A stretch of DNA of 46,972 nucleotides from DATFEN01 sp035691285. Its GTDB lineage: Bacteria; Acidobacteriota; Vicinamibacteria; Fen-336. The stretch covers positions 1-46,972 of the forward strand of contig DASSJI010000293.1 of NCBI GenBank assembly GCA_035691285.1. Reading direction: 5' to 3'. The position numbers were made by a program, and so were the translations under genes. Positions 9,896 through 18,386 of the stretch are shown one piece after another. Under the pieces are notes generated by a model that saw nothing but the letters and a program-made list of their open reading frames with translations, was not told where the DNA came from and made no database searches. The stretch's first letter is position 1. Each line of letters begins with the position of its first letter.

Positions 9896-10543
9896 TCAAC
9901 GCGTCCTGTGCTGCCGCCAATCCCTCACGAGATCCGCGACCTGGCGCGCCCGGGCCTCGACGGCGGCCCAGTCCCCCGCCTGGACCGCGGGCTTCGGCAA
10001 GAGGCTCCCGCCCAGGCCGACCGCGCAGGCGCCGGCCTCGAGCCAGGCCGTCAGGTTCTTCTCGTCGACCCCGCCCGTCGGCATCAGCTTCAGGAACGGC
10101 AGGGGCTCCCGGATCGCCTTGAGGTAGCCCGGACCGAAGGCGGCCCCCGGGAAGATCTTGATCACCTCGGCCCCGGCGCGGTGAGCCGCCATCATCTCGG
10201 TGGGCGTCACGGCGCCTGCCGACGCCAGCAGCCCGCGGGAGCGCGCCTCCGCGACGAGGTCGGAGTCCAGGTGCGGCGAGACCGAGAAGCGCGCCCCGGC
10301 CCGGGCGGCGGCGGACACCTGTTCACGCGAGGTGACCGAGCCGACGCCGACGATCGCGCCGTCCTCCCGGGCCAGGCGCGCCACGACGGCCAGCGCGTCG
10401 GGGACCGTCAGCGTGATCTCGAGGAAGCGCAGCCCCCCCCGCAGACAGGCGCGGCCGGCGGCCTCCGCCGTCTCGGGAGCGTCGGTGCGGATCACTGCGA
10501 AGGCCCGCGACTCCTCGAGGGGCGTGAGGAGCGCGTGGGACAT
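9896..10543 (-). CDS. eda: KDPG/KHG aldolase
   Basis: 215 residues, the class I aldolase of the Entner-Doudoroff pathway that splits 2-keto-3-deoxy-6-phosphogluconate into pyruvate and glyceraldehyde 3-phosphate. Glu42 in FLEITLT and the Schiff-base Lys129 in VIKIFPG are in place, and MPTGGV near 154-159 is the phosphate-binding loop. The ATG overlaps the TGA of the cyclase gene by one base (TGATG). Related aldolases act on 2-keto-4-hydroxyglutarate or 2-keto-3-deoxy-6-phosphogalactonate, so exact specificity is open. No edd gene is seen here. Confidence 0.9.
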   Translation of the reverse strand: MSHALLTPLEESRAFAVIRTDAPETAEAAGRACLRGGLRFLEITLTVPDALAVVARLAREDGAIVGVGSVTSREQVSAAARAGARFSVSPHLDSDLVAEARSRGLLASAGAVTPTEMMAAHRAGAEVIKIFPGAAFGPGYLKAIREPLPFLKLMPTGGVDEKNLTAWLEAGACAVGLGGSLLPKPAVQAGDWAAVEARARQVADLVRDWRQHRTR

Positions 10544-11175
10544 CAAGGCCGCGACCTCAGCACCACCCGGGCGGGCGAGCCGTCCGCGCCCGCGATCCTG
10601 AGCGGCAGGCAGGTCATGTCGTACTCGCCGGGCTCCACCTCCGAGAGGTCGAGGCCCTCGATGATCACCACGCCCGCGCCCAGCAGGGCGTGGTGCGCCG
10701 CGAAGTCGTGGCTGCCGAACTTCTCCACGGACAGGTAGTCGATGCCGACGAGCTTGATGCCGGCCTGCACGAGGTATCGGGCCGCGTCCGGCGTGAGGTA
10801 GACGAAGTCCTCCTGGAACTCGCGGACACGGAGCTGCCCGGACATCCGCGTCTTCAGCAGGACACGGATGTCGGCGCGCATGTCGAGGGCCTCGAGTTCG
10901 GAGCGCTCGATCTTCTCCCGCGCCCGCACCTCGACGACGCGGCACTTGCCCATCAGGATCTCGAGGGGCAGCGCCTCCACGGTCGCGCCGTCGGCGAGAA
11001 AGTGATAGGGCGCGTCCACGTGGGTGCCCGCGTGGGCGCCCAGCGTGATGCGGGCGACGTTGTACGGCTGGCCGTCGGCGATCCGGTGCGTGAACTCCAT
11101 GTGGAAGCGCGGGTCGCCCGGGAAGGTCGGAACCGCAGCCGACAGGGGCACCGTCACGTCGTAGTAGCGGGCCAT
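10543..11175 (-). CDS. cyclase family metal-dependent hydrolase (kynurenine formamidase-like)
   Basis: 210 residues. The metal-binding signature HAGTHVDAPYHF places His48, His52, Asp54 and His58 as in the cyclase/arylformamidase family (KynB-like). The second half has LVGIDYLSVEKFGSHDFAAHHALL, which closes the active site in that family. KynB itself hydrolyses N-formylkynurenine, but many members act on other amides, esters or lactones, and the flanking genes are sugar-metabolic, so tryptophan breakdown is not supported. First gene of the minus-strand operon reaching to 5449; no clear Shine-Dalgarno is seen. Divergent from the barrel gene. Confidence 0.82.
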   Translation of the reverse strand: MARYYDVTVPLSAAVPTFPGDPRFHMEFTHRIADGQPYNVARITLGAHAGTHVDAPYHFLADGATVEALPLEILMGKCRVVEVRAREKIERSELEALDMRADIRVLLKTRMSGQLRVREFQEDFVYLTPDAARYLVQAGIKLVGIDYLSVEKFGSHDFAAHHALLGAGVVIIEGLDLSEVEPGEYDMTCLPLRIAGADGSPARVVLRSRP

Positions 11176-11214
11176 GTCCGGGAAGGTCGAGATCGTAGCT
11201 CAGATCGAAAGGGG

Positions 11215-11243
11215 TTGACAGCCCTCACGGGGCGGGGTAGCGT
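11215..11243 (+). promoter_or_regulatory. sigma-70-type promoter of the outer-membrane barrel gene
   Basis: -35 TTGACA at 11215-11220, 17-bp spacer, -10 TAGCGT at 11238-11243. The expected start of transcription, near 11250, is almost at the reading frame's first possible start codon. Confidence 0.5.
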
Positions 11244-11261
11244 GGTCCCTTGCTGGAGCCC

Positions 11262-12980
11262 GTGAAAGAGCGCTACCCGTCCGTTGCGCCGCTGCTCGCC
11301 GGCGTTCTGCTGCTGGGCGGCGCGCGCGCGGCCTCCGCAGCGGATCCCGGCGGCTCGCTCCTGGGCTGGGTCGAAGACAGCCGCGGCGCGCCGGTCGCCG
11401 GCGCGCTCGTCTCGCTGTTCGCCAAGGGGATGCGGGGCGGCGGACTCGTCACCTTCTCGGACGAGGCCGGGCGCTTCGCGCTCCCTTCGCTCCCCGCCGG
11501 ATCGTACACGGTTCGCGCGGTCGGACAGGGCCTCAAGCCGGCGGCGGCGCGCCAGGTCACGGTGCTGCCGAACCAGGAGTCGATCCTGGCGCTGAGCCTT
11601 CCCTCCCTCGGTGAGCTGTCGGACAAGGAGTCCGCCGAGCGCCGCCGGGAGCTCACCTGGCTCGTGCGCCACAAGTCGCGCTCGGTCCTGGAGCAGCGCG
11701 GCTCGCAATGGCTGGGCGAGGAGCAGGCGGAGACGGCCGCCGCCGGCTCGCCCGCCACGAGCTCGGCCTCCCCTCCGCGCGCCGCCGACCTGGGCGGCCA
11801 GGTGGAGCTGGTTGCGGCGACCACCACCTCTGGAGGGTATGCGGCGAGCTCCGATTTCGGTGCGCAGGGCAGCGGCGCGCTGCGATTCGAGGGACGGCTC
11901 TCCGGCGACGCCCGCTTCACGGTGGGCGGCGTGCTCGCCGAGAGCGAGGACACCTCCTGGCGCATGGCCGCCGAGCTCGTGATCGGGTCCGAGGACGACC
12001 ACGAGCTGCGCGCCGGCGCCGGCTATGGCACGCGGCTCGTGCGGCCCTTGACCGGCGCGGAGGAGCTCGCCCCGGACGGCCGTGCCGTGGGCGCCCTCTT
12101 CATCGAGGACCGCGCGGCGTTCGGCGAGAGCGTGATCGCGACGGCGGGCCTGCGCCAGACCTACGTGGGCTTCGTCGAGGACAAGAACCACCTCGACCCG
12201 TCGCTGGGCTTCGAGGTGACGCCCTACGAGAACACGCGCCTGCGCATCGCGGCAGAAGAGCGCACCGTGGTGCCGGGGGGCGATCTCCTGACGTTGTCGA
12301 CTCTGGCCACGGCGCCCGCGATCCTCTACGCCGCGATGCCCTCGAACCTGCGGGCCGAGCGCATCGTGCGCTTCGAGATCGGGGCGGACCGCAGCTTCGC
12401 CGGCACCCTGGTCGGGGTGCGGGCGTGGGACGAGTCGATCGAGGACCAGCTCGTGAACGCCTTCGCAGGTCGCGGCTCGCTCCGTCAGCTCCACATCTTC
12501 AACGCGGGAGCGACGAACGCGCGCGGCCTCGCCGTCGACCTGAGCCGCGGCTTCGGCCGCGCGGTGCGCGGCTCGCTCGCCTACTCTTTCGGACGCGTGA
12601 GCCACGAGCTGCCCGTGGCCTTCGTGTCGGGGCCCTCGGTGGCGTCGCTCCCGGAAGGCGAATTCCACGACCTCGTCGGACGCTTCGAGGCGGGGTTCGA
12701 TCCGACCGACACACGGCTCGTGGCCTTCTACCGCGTGAACTTCATGTCGCCGGACGGCGAGGAAACGGCGGCCGCAGCGGGTCCGCTGCGGACCTCGCGC
12801 TTCGACGTCCAGGTGAGCCAGGGCCTTCCGTTTCTCGGCGACCTGACGCGGGCCGACTGGGAGCTTCTGGTGGCGGTGCGGAACGTGTTCTACGAACCGG
12901 CTGAGGCGGGCGCCCTCGACGAGTTGGCGGTCGTCGCTCCGCCGACACGCGTGCTCGGGGGCATCTCGGTCCGCTTCTAG
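11262..12980 (+). CDS. outer-membrane beta-barrel protein with carboxypeptidase-regulatory-like domain
   Basis: About 572 residues. A signal peptide (LLAGVLLLGGARAASA) leads into a carboxypeptidase-regulatory-like beta-sandwich at about 30-105 (SRGAPVAGALVSLF, GRFALPSLPAGSYTVRAVG). After a charged linker come repeated amphipathic strands up to the terminal ISVRF; a final Phe is typical of outer-membrane barrels. This plan is that of shortened Oar/TonB-dependent-receptor-like proteins, but no plug domain or TonB box is clear, so transport is not claimed. The start is uncertain: TTG at 11250 would be nearly leaderless, GTG at 11262 has only a close GGAG. Confidence 0.7.
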   Translation: MKERYPSVAPLLAGVLLLGGARAASAADPGGSLLGWVEDSRGAPVAGALVSLFAKGMRGGGLVTFSDEAGRFALPSLPAGSYTVRAVGQGLKPAAARQVTVLPNQESILALSLPSLGELSDKESAERRRELTWLVRHKSRSVLEQRGSQWLGEEQAETAAAGSPATSSASPPRAADLGGQVELVAATTTSGGYAASSDFGAQGSGALRFEGRLSGDARFTVGGVLAESEDTSWRMAAELVIGSEDDHELRAGAGYGTRLVRPLTGAEELAPDGRAVGALFIEDRAAFGESVIATAGLRQTYVGFVEDKNHLDPSLGFEVTPYENTRLRIAAEERTVVPGGDLLTLSTLATAPAILYAAMPSNLRAERIVRFEIGADRSFAGTLVGVRAWDESIEDQLVNAFAGRGSLRQLHIFNAGATNARGLAVDLSRGFGRAVRGSLAYSFGRVSHELPVAFVSGPSVASLPEGEFHDLVGRFEAGFDPTDTRLVAFYRVNFMSPDGEETAAAAGPLRTSRFDVQVSQGLPFLGDLTRADWELLVAVRNVFYEPAEAGALDELAVVAPPTRVLGGISVRF

Positions 12981-12999
12981 AAGGGAGCGCCCCCTGGAA

Positions 13000-13014
13000 C
13001 CGGCGCTGCGCCGG
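13000..13014. terminator. GC hairpin after the barrel gene
   Basis: A perfect inverted repeat CCGGCGC-T-GCGCCGG lies 20 bases past the barrel stop, flanked by a second, imperfect pair (GGGAGCG near 12983, CGCTTCCC near 13017). It could terminate transcription but lacks a T-run. Confidence 0.4.
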
Positions 13015-13154
13015 CTCGCTTCCCTAGATCGTACCGGCTGGCGCTCCAACCCAATGCACGGGATCTACGATGCGCCGGATTCGGTGCCTCGGATGCGTGT
13101 GCAAGTCGTTGTAGAATCAGCCATTCACGGCTTCGGGTGCTTGGATCCAGCGGC

Positions 13155-16016
13155 ATGGCGTTTGCACCTCGCATGAAGGCCTTTCGCAGACCCATGATCC
13201 GCGCACGAACGAAGAACCTCATCGTCCTCGGCGTCGCCGCCCTGCTCACGTCCCTGGGCGTCTACAACATCTTCCTGAAGGCCACGTGGACTCTCCTCGA
13301 CGACGGCGTCTTCTGGAAGACGTCGCCCGCCGGCGTCGTCGCGTCCCGCGTGGCGCCGGGAGGGCCGGCAGCCCTCGGCGGCGTGCGGGTGGGCGACGTC
13401 CTCCTCGCGGTGGACGGAGAGGAGGTGCTGACCCACGAGCAGGTGCAGGGCCGCCTCGCGCGCCGCGCCTCGGGCGACAGGCTCGCCTACTCCGTCCTGC
13501 GCGCCGACGAGCGCCGGTCGCTGGAGGTGACGGTCAAGCCGCTCCAGAAGGGCAGCTCGAGCCTCTTCTACTACCTCTCCCTCGTCGGCTTCTTCAGCCT
13601 CATCGTGGGCACGATCGTCATGCTGCGCCGCCCGCCGGACCGGGCGGCTCTCCACTTCTACGCGATCTGCCTGCTCTTCTTCCTCATGTACTCGACGTCC
13701 TACACCGGCAAGCTCAACCTCGCCGACTGGACGCTGCTCTGGACCGACCACCTGGCCGTGCTGTTCCTCCCGGTGGTGTTCCTGCACTTCTGCGTCAGCT
13801 TCCCGGAGCGGCGCCTGCCCGACCGCCGCGCCTGGCTCGTGCTCGTCGCCTACATGCCCGCCCTCGTGCTGGCCGGCGCCGCGGTGCTGTCCCAGGTCCT
13901 CTTCGTGACGACCCAGGGCGGCCAGACGCTCTGGCGCGTGACGGCGGCCATCGACCGCTCGAAGCCGCTCTACTTCGCCCTGCTCTTCGCCGTCTCGTTC
14001 GCGATCCTGCTCGACTCCTACCGCAGGACCCGAAGCCTGACCGCGCGGAAGCAGATGAAGTGGCTGGTGTGGGGCACCGGCTCGGGCGTGCTGCCGTTCT
14101 TCGCGTTCTACGCAGTCCCCTTCGCGCTGGGCCGGGAGCCTCGCTTCGCGATGGAGCTGGCGGGATACATCCCCCTCGCGCTCATCCCGCTCAGCCTCGC
14201 CTACGCCGTCGTGAAGCACAGGCTCATGGACGTGGAGCTGATCTTCCGCCGCGCCCTCGTCTACGTGCTGGCCACGGCGGCCATCGTGGGGATCTGCCTG
14301 CTCGTGGTCGGCCTGTTCAACTCGGCCGTGAGCGGCGACGAAGAGCCCCACGTCACCCTGATCGCGGTCCTCTCGACGCTGGTCGTGGTCCTGCTCTTCA
14401 CGCCGGTCAAGAGCCGCATCCAGGACGGCATCGACCGCCTCTTCTATCGCCGCGACAGCCCGCGCCGCGCGCTGCTGCGGCTCAGCCAGGACCTGAACGC
14501 CGGCCTCGACCTGCGCTCGATGGCCGACCAGCTGCTCCTGGGCGTCCGCGACGCCCTGGGCGTGCAGTCCCTGGCGGCGTTCCTGCCCGAGCGCGACGGC
14601 GCGTTCGCCATGTTCTCGGCGATCGGATGCGGACCCGGCGCTCCGACCGTGCGCCTGCCGGCCACGGGCGCCCTGGCGCGGCGCCTCGCCCTGGGCGGAC
14701 CCGTGAACGCCGAGTCGGCGAGCGAGGACTACCCGGAGGCCGGCCCACTCGACCTCGTGCACTACTTCCCCTGCCGCGTCAAGGGCGAGCTCATCGCGAT
14801 CCTGGGCGTGGGGCGGAAGGACGGCTTCGACACCCTGAACAGCGAGGAGGTCGATCTGCTCGAGGCGCTCGCCGGCCAGGCCGCGACGGCCTTCATGAAC
14901 GGCCGCCTCTACCAGAGCCTGCGGGAGAAGGCCGACGAGCTGCAGCGCCTGACCGAGTACAACCAGAACATCCTCGAGAGCATGGACTCGGGCATCCTGG
15001 TCCTCGACCTCGACGGGCGCGTCGCGCGCTGGAACCGGGCCATGGAGGCCCTCGACGGCCGCAAGCGGCAGGAGGTGCTCGGCCGCACCCTCGACGAGGT
15101 CTTCCCCGCCGCGTTCCTGGAGGCGCTGCGCGGCAGCCTGGTGCTCGGGGACCACGAGGAGATCGCGCACATCTACAAGCTGCATCTCCAGAAGCCGGAC
15201 GGCCGCAGCGTCATCGTCAACGTGTCGATCGCGCCCTTCGAGGTGGACTCCGGCGAGCGCCACGGCACGGTGTTGATCCTCGAGGACGTCACGGCCCGGA
15301 TCCGCCTGGAGGACCAGCTCCAGCACGCCGAGAAGATGGCCTCGATCGGCCTCCTGGCCGCCGGCGTCGCCCACGAGGTGAACACCCCGCTCACGGGTAT
15401 CTCCTCCTACACCCAGATGCTCAAGGACCAGGTCAAGCCCGAGGACCTCCGCTTCCCGCTCCTGGAGAAGATCGAGAAGCAGACCTTCCGGGCCGCGAAG
15501 ATCATCAACAACCTGCTGAACTTCGCCCGCTCCTCCACCGCGGAGTTCGACCTCCTCGACGTGAACAAGGTCGTGGCCGAGGTCCTCTCGCTGCTCGAGC
15601 ACCAGCTCGAGAAGACCCGCATCCGCGTGGTCCGGGAGCTGGCCGAGGACGCGCCGCCCGTGCGGGGCAACGAGAACAGGCTGCAGCAGGTGTTCTTCAA
15701 CCTGATCCTGAACGCGCGCGACGCCATGCCCAGGGGCGGCTGGCTCACGGTGAAGACCCACGCCGACGGGGACACGCTCGTCGTCGAGGTGAGCGACACC
15801 GGCCACGGCATCAGCCGCGAGGACGTCAAGCGCATCTACGATCCGTTCTTCACGACCAAGGGCATGGGCCGCGGCACCGGACTCGGCCTCTCGGTCTCGT
15901 ACGGGATCGTCCAGGAGCACGGGGGCGCGATCTTCGTGGACAGCGTTCCGGGCAAGGGCACCACCTTCCAGGTGGCGCTGCCGACCGCGGCGATGGCCGA
16001 GGCTGCCCGCGGATGA
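13155..16016 (+). CDS. membrane sensor histidine kinase with PDZ, GAF and PAS domains
   Basis: 953 residues from the ATG at 13155; GTG 13137 and ATGs 13173 and 13194 are alternatives, none with a good Shine-Dalgarno. In order: a TM helix (about 22-41), an extracytoplasmic PDZ domain (about 57-130, with GGPAALGGVRVGDVLLAVDG), seven or so TM helices to about 425, a GAF domain (about 450-590), a PAS domain (about 610-720), HisKA with His740 in GVAHEVNTPL, and HATPase_c with NLILNARDAM, DTGHGI and GTGLGLSVSYGI. It autophosphorylates and should pass phosphate to the regulator whose ATG overlaps its stop. The PDZ domain suggests it senses protein termini or envelope stress; that is inference. Confidence 0.9.
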   Translation: MAFAPRMKAFRRPMIRARTKNLIVLGVAALLTSLGVYNIFLKATWTLLDDGVFWKTSPAGVVASRVAPGGPAALGGVRVGDVLLAVDGEEVLTHEQVQGRLARRASGDRLAYSVLRADERRSLEVTVKPLQKGSSSLFYYLSLVGFFSLIVGTIVMLRRPPDRAALHFYAICLLFFLMYSTSYTGKLNLADWTLLWTDHLAVLFLPVVFLHFCVSFPERRLPDRRAWLVLVAYMPALVLAGAAVLSQVLFVTTQGGQTLWRVTAAIDRSKPLYFALLFAVSFAILLDSYRRTRSLTARKQMKWLVWGTGSGVLPFFAFYAVPFALGREPRFAMELAGYIPLALIPLSLAYAVVKHRLMDVELIFRRALVYVLATAAIVGICLLVVGLFNSAVSGDEEPHVTLIAVLSTLVVVLLFTPVKSRIQDGIDRLFYRRDSPRRALLRLSQDLNAGLDLRSMADQLLLGVRDALGVQSLAAFLPERDGAFAMFSAIGCGPGAPTVRLPATGALARRLALGGPVNAESASEDYPEAGPLDLVHYFPCRVKGELIAILGVGRKDGFDTLNSEEVDLLEALAGQAATAFMNGRLYQSLREKADELQRLTEYNQNILESMDSGILVLDLDGRVARWNRAMEALDGRKRQEVLGRTLDEVFPAAFLEALRGSLVLGDHEEIAHIYKLHLQKPDGRSVIVNVSIAPFEVDSGERHGTVLILEDVTARIRLEDQLQHAEKMASIGLLAAGVAHEVNTPLTGISSYTQMLKDQVKPEDLRFPLLEKIEKQTFRAAKIINNLLNFARSSTAEFDLLDVNKVVAEVLSLLEHQLEKTRIRVVRELAEDAPPVRGNENRLQQVFFNLILNARDAMPRGGWLTVKTHADGDTLVVEVSDTGHGISREDVKRIYDPFFTTKGMGRGTGLGLSVSYGIVQEHGGAIFVDSVPGKGTTFQVALPTAAMAEAARG

Positions 16017-17461
16017 GCCGCGAGCGCATCCTCGTCGTCGACGACGAAGAGGTGATGCGCGACGTGCTGCAGACCCTGCTCGCCCAGGCCGGCTACGAGG
16101 TGAGCGTGGCCGAGAGCGGCGCCCTTGGCCTGACCCTCGCGCGCCGCGGCGGCTTCGACGCCGCGATCCTCGACGTCATGCTGCCCGAGATGGGCGGCCT
16201 GGAGGTCCTCGAGGAGCTGAAGCGGATCGACCCCGACCTCGTCGTGCTGATGATCACGGCCTTCGCGTCGGTGGAGACGGCGATCACGGCGATGCGCAAG
16301 GGAGCCTTCGACTACATCGCGAAGCCGTTCAAGCACGAGGAAGTGCTCCACATCCTGCGGAACGCCCTGAACCAGCGCCGCTTGCAGGACGAGAACCGCG
16401 AGCTGCGCACGGCCCTCCGCGACCAGGGCCGTTTCACCGAGATCGTGGGCAAGGCCCCGCGCATGCAGCAGATCTTCAACCTGATCTCCCAGGCCGCCCC
16501 CTCCCGCTCCACCATCCTGGTCGTGGGCGAGAGCGGCACTGGCAAGGAGCTGGTGGCCAAGGCGATCCACGCCAACTCGCCGCGGGCGGAGCGGCCCTTC
16601 GTGGTGGTCAATTCCGGGAGCCTCCCGCACGACCTGCTCGAGTCCAACCTGTTCGGCCACGTCAAGGGCGCCTTCACGGGAGCCGTCTACGCCAAGAAGG
16701 GCCTCTTCGAGCTCGCCGACAAGGGCACGCTGTTCTTCGACGAGATCGGCAACATCCCCCTCGAGACGCAGGCCAAGCTGCTGCGCGTCATGCAGGAGCG
16801 GGAGTTCATGCGCCTCGGCGGCGTCGACACGATCAGGGTCGACGTGCGCATCGTCGCCGCGACGAACATCGACCTGCGCCGCGCCGTCGAGGAGGGGCGC
16901 TTCCGCGAGGACCTCTTCTACCGCCTCAACGTCATCGCGGTCCAGCTCCCGCCCCTGCGCCAGCGCAAGGAGGACATCACGGCCCTGGTCGCTCACTTCG
17001 TGGAGAAGTACTCCAAGGAGAACGGCAAGAAGGTCGCCGGGGTGTCTCCCTCCGCCCTGCAGGCCCTCCTCGACTACGACTGGCCTGGCAACGTGCGCGA
17101 GCTGGAGAACGTCATCGAGCGGGGCGTGGTCCTCGCCACGGCCCCCCACATCGACCGCGACCTGATCCCCGACCACGTGCGCAGCGCGCCGGTGTTCCAC
17201 GTGCCGCACATGACGGTCCCGCCCGAGGGCATCAGCCTCAAGGACGTGATCGCGAGCTTCGAGCGCCGCCTCATCGAGAGCACCCTCGAGTCCACCCGCG
17301 GCGTGCAGAAGGAGGCCGCCCGCCTCCTGGGGCTGAAGCCGACGACCCTCAACGAGATGATCAAGCGCCACAACATAGCGATCCCGCGGGACCGTCGCCC
17401 GGCGCCGGTCGCGCCGGTCAGGGACGTCGAGGAGGCGGCGGCCAAGATCACTTCCGCGTGA
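16013..17461 (+). CDS. sigma-54-dependent response regulator (NtrC family)
   Basis: 482 residues with the full NtrC layout. The receiver has Asp54 (ILDVMLPEMGG), Thr82 and Lys104. The AAA+ domain has Walker A GESGTGKE at 172-179, GAFTGA at 219-224 for contacting sigma-54, and Walker B GTLFFDEI at 238-245. The C-terminus is a Fis-type helix-turn-helix (KEAARLLGLKPTTLNEMIKRH), followed by a short Pro/Ala-rich tail. The ATG overlaps the kinase TGA (ATGA), so the two form a coupled two-component system. The presence of GAFTGA means it should activate sigma-54 promoters; one candidate lies just downstream. Confidence 0.95.
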   Translation: MSRERILVVDDEEVMRDVLQTLLAQAGYEVSVAESGALGLTLARRGGFDAAILDVMLPEMGGLEVLEELKRIDPDLVVLMITAFASVETAITAMRKGAFDYIAKPFKHEEVLHILRNALNQRRLQDENRELRTALRDQGRFTEIVGKAPRMQQIFNLISQAAPSRSTILVVGESGTGKELVAKAIHANSPRAERPFVVVNSGSLPHDLLESNLFGHVKGAFTGAVYAKKGLFELADKGTLFFDEIGNIPLETQAKLLRVMQEREFMRLGGVDTIRVDVRIVAATNIDLRRAVEEGRFREDLFYRLNVIAVQLPPLRQRKEDITALVAHFVEKYSKENGKKVAGVSPSALQALLDYDWPGNVRELENVIERGVVLATAPHIDRDLIPDHVRSAPVFHVPHMTVPPEGISLKDVIASFERRLIESTLESTRGVQKEAARLLGLKPTTLNEMIKRHNIAIPRDRRPAPVAPVRDVEEAAAKITSA

Positions 17462-17463
17462 TC

Positions 17464-17492
17464 TTGACGCGGCTCGGGGCCGCTGGTAACCT
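17464..17492 (+). promoter_or_regulatory. possible sigma-70 promoter before the DUF4388 gene
   Basis: TTGACG at 17464-17469, 17-bp spacer, TAACCT at 17487-17492. It begins three bases after the regulator's stop codon and lies upstream of the sigma-54-like site. Confidence 0.35.
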
Positions 17493-17504
17493 CACGTCTC
17501 TAAT

Positions 17505-17519
17505 TGGCACAGATTCTGC
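17505..17519 (+). promoter_or_regulatory. candidate sigma-54 (-24/-12) promoter
   Basis: TGGCAC at 17505-17510 and CTGC at 17516-17519, with the invariant GG and GC separated by exactly ten bases. Against TGGCAC-N5-TTGC there is a single mismatch. Predicted transcription start is near 17531, leaving about 7 bases before the ATG. It directly follows an NtrC-type regulator gene. Confidence 0.55.
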
Positions 17520-17537
17520 GGTTTAGCGGCTGCTGAC

Positions 17538-18386
17538 ATGGCCTTCCAAGGCTCCCTGGCCGAGCTCCACCTTCCCGACATCATCCAGCTCATCAGCGTC
17601 AGCGGCAAGACGGGCGTCTTCCACCTGGTCGACGGCAACCTGCGGGGCCAGATCTTCCTTCACGACGGCCAGATCGTGCACGCCCAGCTCGAGGACGCGA
17701 TCGGCGAAGAGGCGGTCTACTCCCTCGCCATCTGGAGCCGCGGCGATTTCAAGTTCGAGCCGGGGGTCGCCACCGAGCACCGCACGATCTCCCGCAGCAA
17801 CACGAACCTGCTCATGGAGGCCGCCCGCCGCCTCGACGAATGGCGCGTGCTCTCGAAGAAGATCCCCTCGACGGAGATGATGCCCGAGTTCGTGGTTCAG
17901 GAGAACCGCGAGGGCCAGATCAACCTCAACACGAGCGAGTGGCTGATCCTCTCCAAGATCGACGGCAACCGCTCGATCAAGCAGATCGCCCACGCCAGCG
18001 GCCTGTCGGTCTTCGACGCCGCCAAGATCCTGTACGGCTTGATCGCCACGGGCCTGATCCGCCTGAAGGACGCGGGTGCTTCTGGCGCCGCGCCGGCCGC
18101 CCCGATGCCTCGCGTGACGAGCACCCCCAGGGCCCCGGCGCCGCAGGCCGCTCCGGAGATGATCGCGAGGCTCAACCGGGTTCGCGACGTGTGCAACGGC
18201 CTGCTCGGCAGCGTGGGCGAGAGCGTCGTCAACAAGCACTACCTGAAGGCGAAGGCCGAGCTGGACCGCGGCGCGGGCAGCGAGGTGATCGACGAGGCGA
18301 TCCAGCAGATCGCCCGCGCGGCCTCGATCCTCAAGGGCCCACAGACCTCCGAGCAGCTCCTGGAGCAGCTCAAGGCGCTGCGCTGA
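17538..18386 (+). CDS. DUF4388 (PATAN) domain protein
   Basis: 282 residues. The first 110 (FQGSLAELHLPDIIQLISVSGKTGVF, then GQIFLHDGQIVHAQ and RGDFKFEPG) are a DUF4388/PATAN domain, typical of signalling proteins in Acidobacteriota, Myxococcota and cyanobacteria, where it is thought to mediate protein-protein contacts. Residues about 130-180 look like a winged-helix (INLNTSEWLILSKIDGNRSI), then an Ala/Pro linker and a helical C-terminus. Cytoplasmic. It follows the two-component pair and a sigma-54-like promoter, so it is probably an output or modulator of that system. The start is fixed by the domain, though no Shine-Dalgarno is visible. Confidence 0.85.
   Translation: MAFQGSLAELHLPDIIQLISVSGKTGVFHLVDGNLRGQIFLHDGQIVHAQLEDAIGEEAVYSLAIWSRGDFKFEPGVATEHRTISRSNTNLLMEAARRLDEWRVLSKKIPSTEMMPEFVVQENREGQINLNTSEWLILSKIDGNRSIKQIAHASGLSVFDAAKILYGLIATGLIRLKDAGASGAAPAAPMPRVTSTPRAPAPQAAPEMIARLNRVRDVCNGLLGSVGESVVNKHYLKAKAELDRGAGSEVIDEAIQQIARAASILKGPQTSEQLLEQLKALR

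Noticed and set aside
13125..15920. 931-codon minus-strand frame opposite the histidine kinase
   Set aside because: Low-complexity Glu/Val/Arg-rich sequence typical of antisense frames in high-GC genes, and no start context.
13286..17461. A 1391-codon plus-strand frame suggesting a giant kinase-regulator fusion
   Set aside because: The first 900 or so codons are an out-of-frame, Arg/Pro-rich shadow of the kinase. The regulator begins at ATG 16013.
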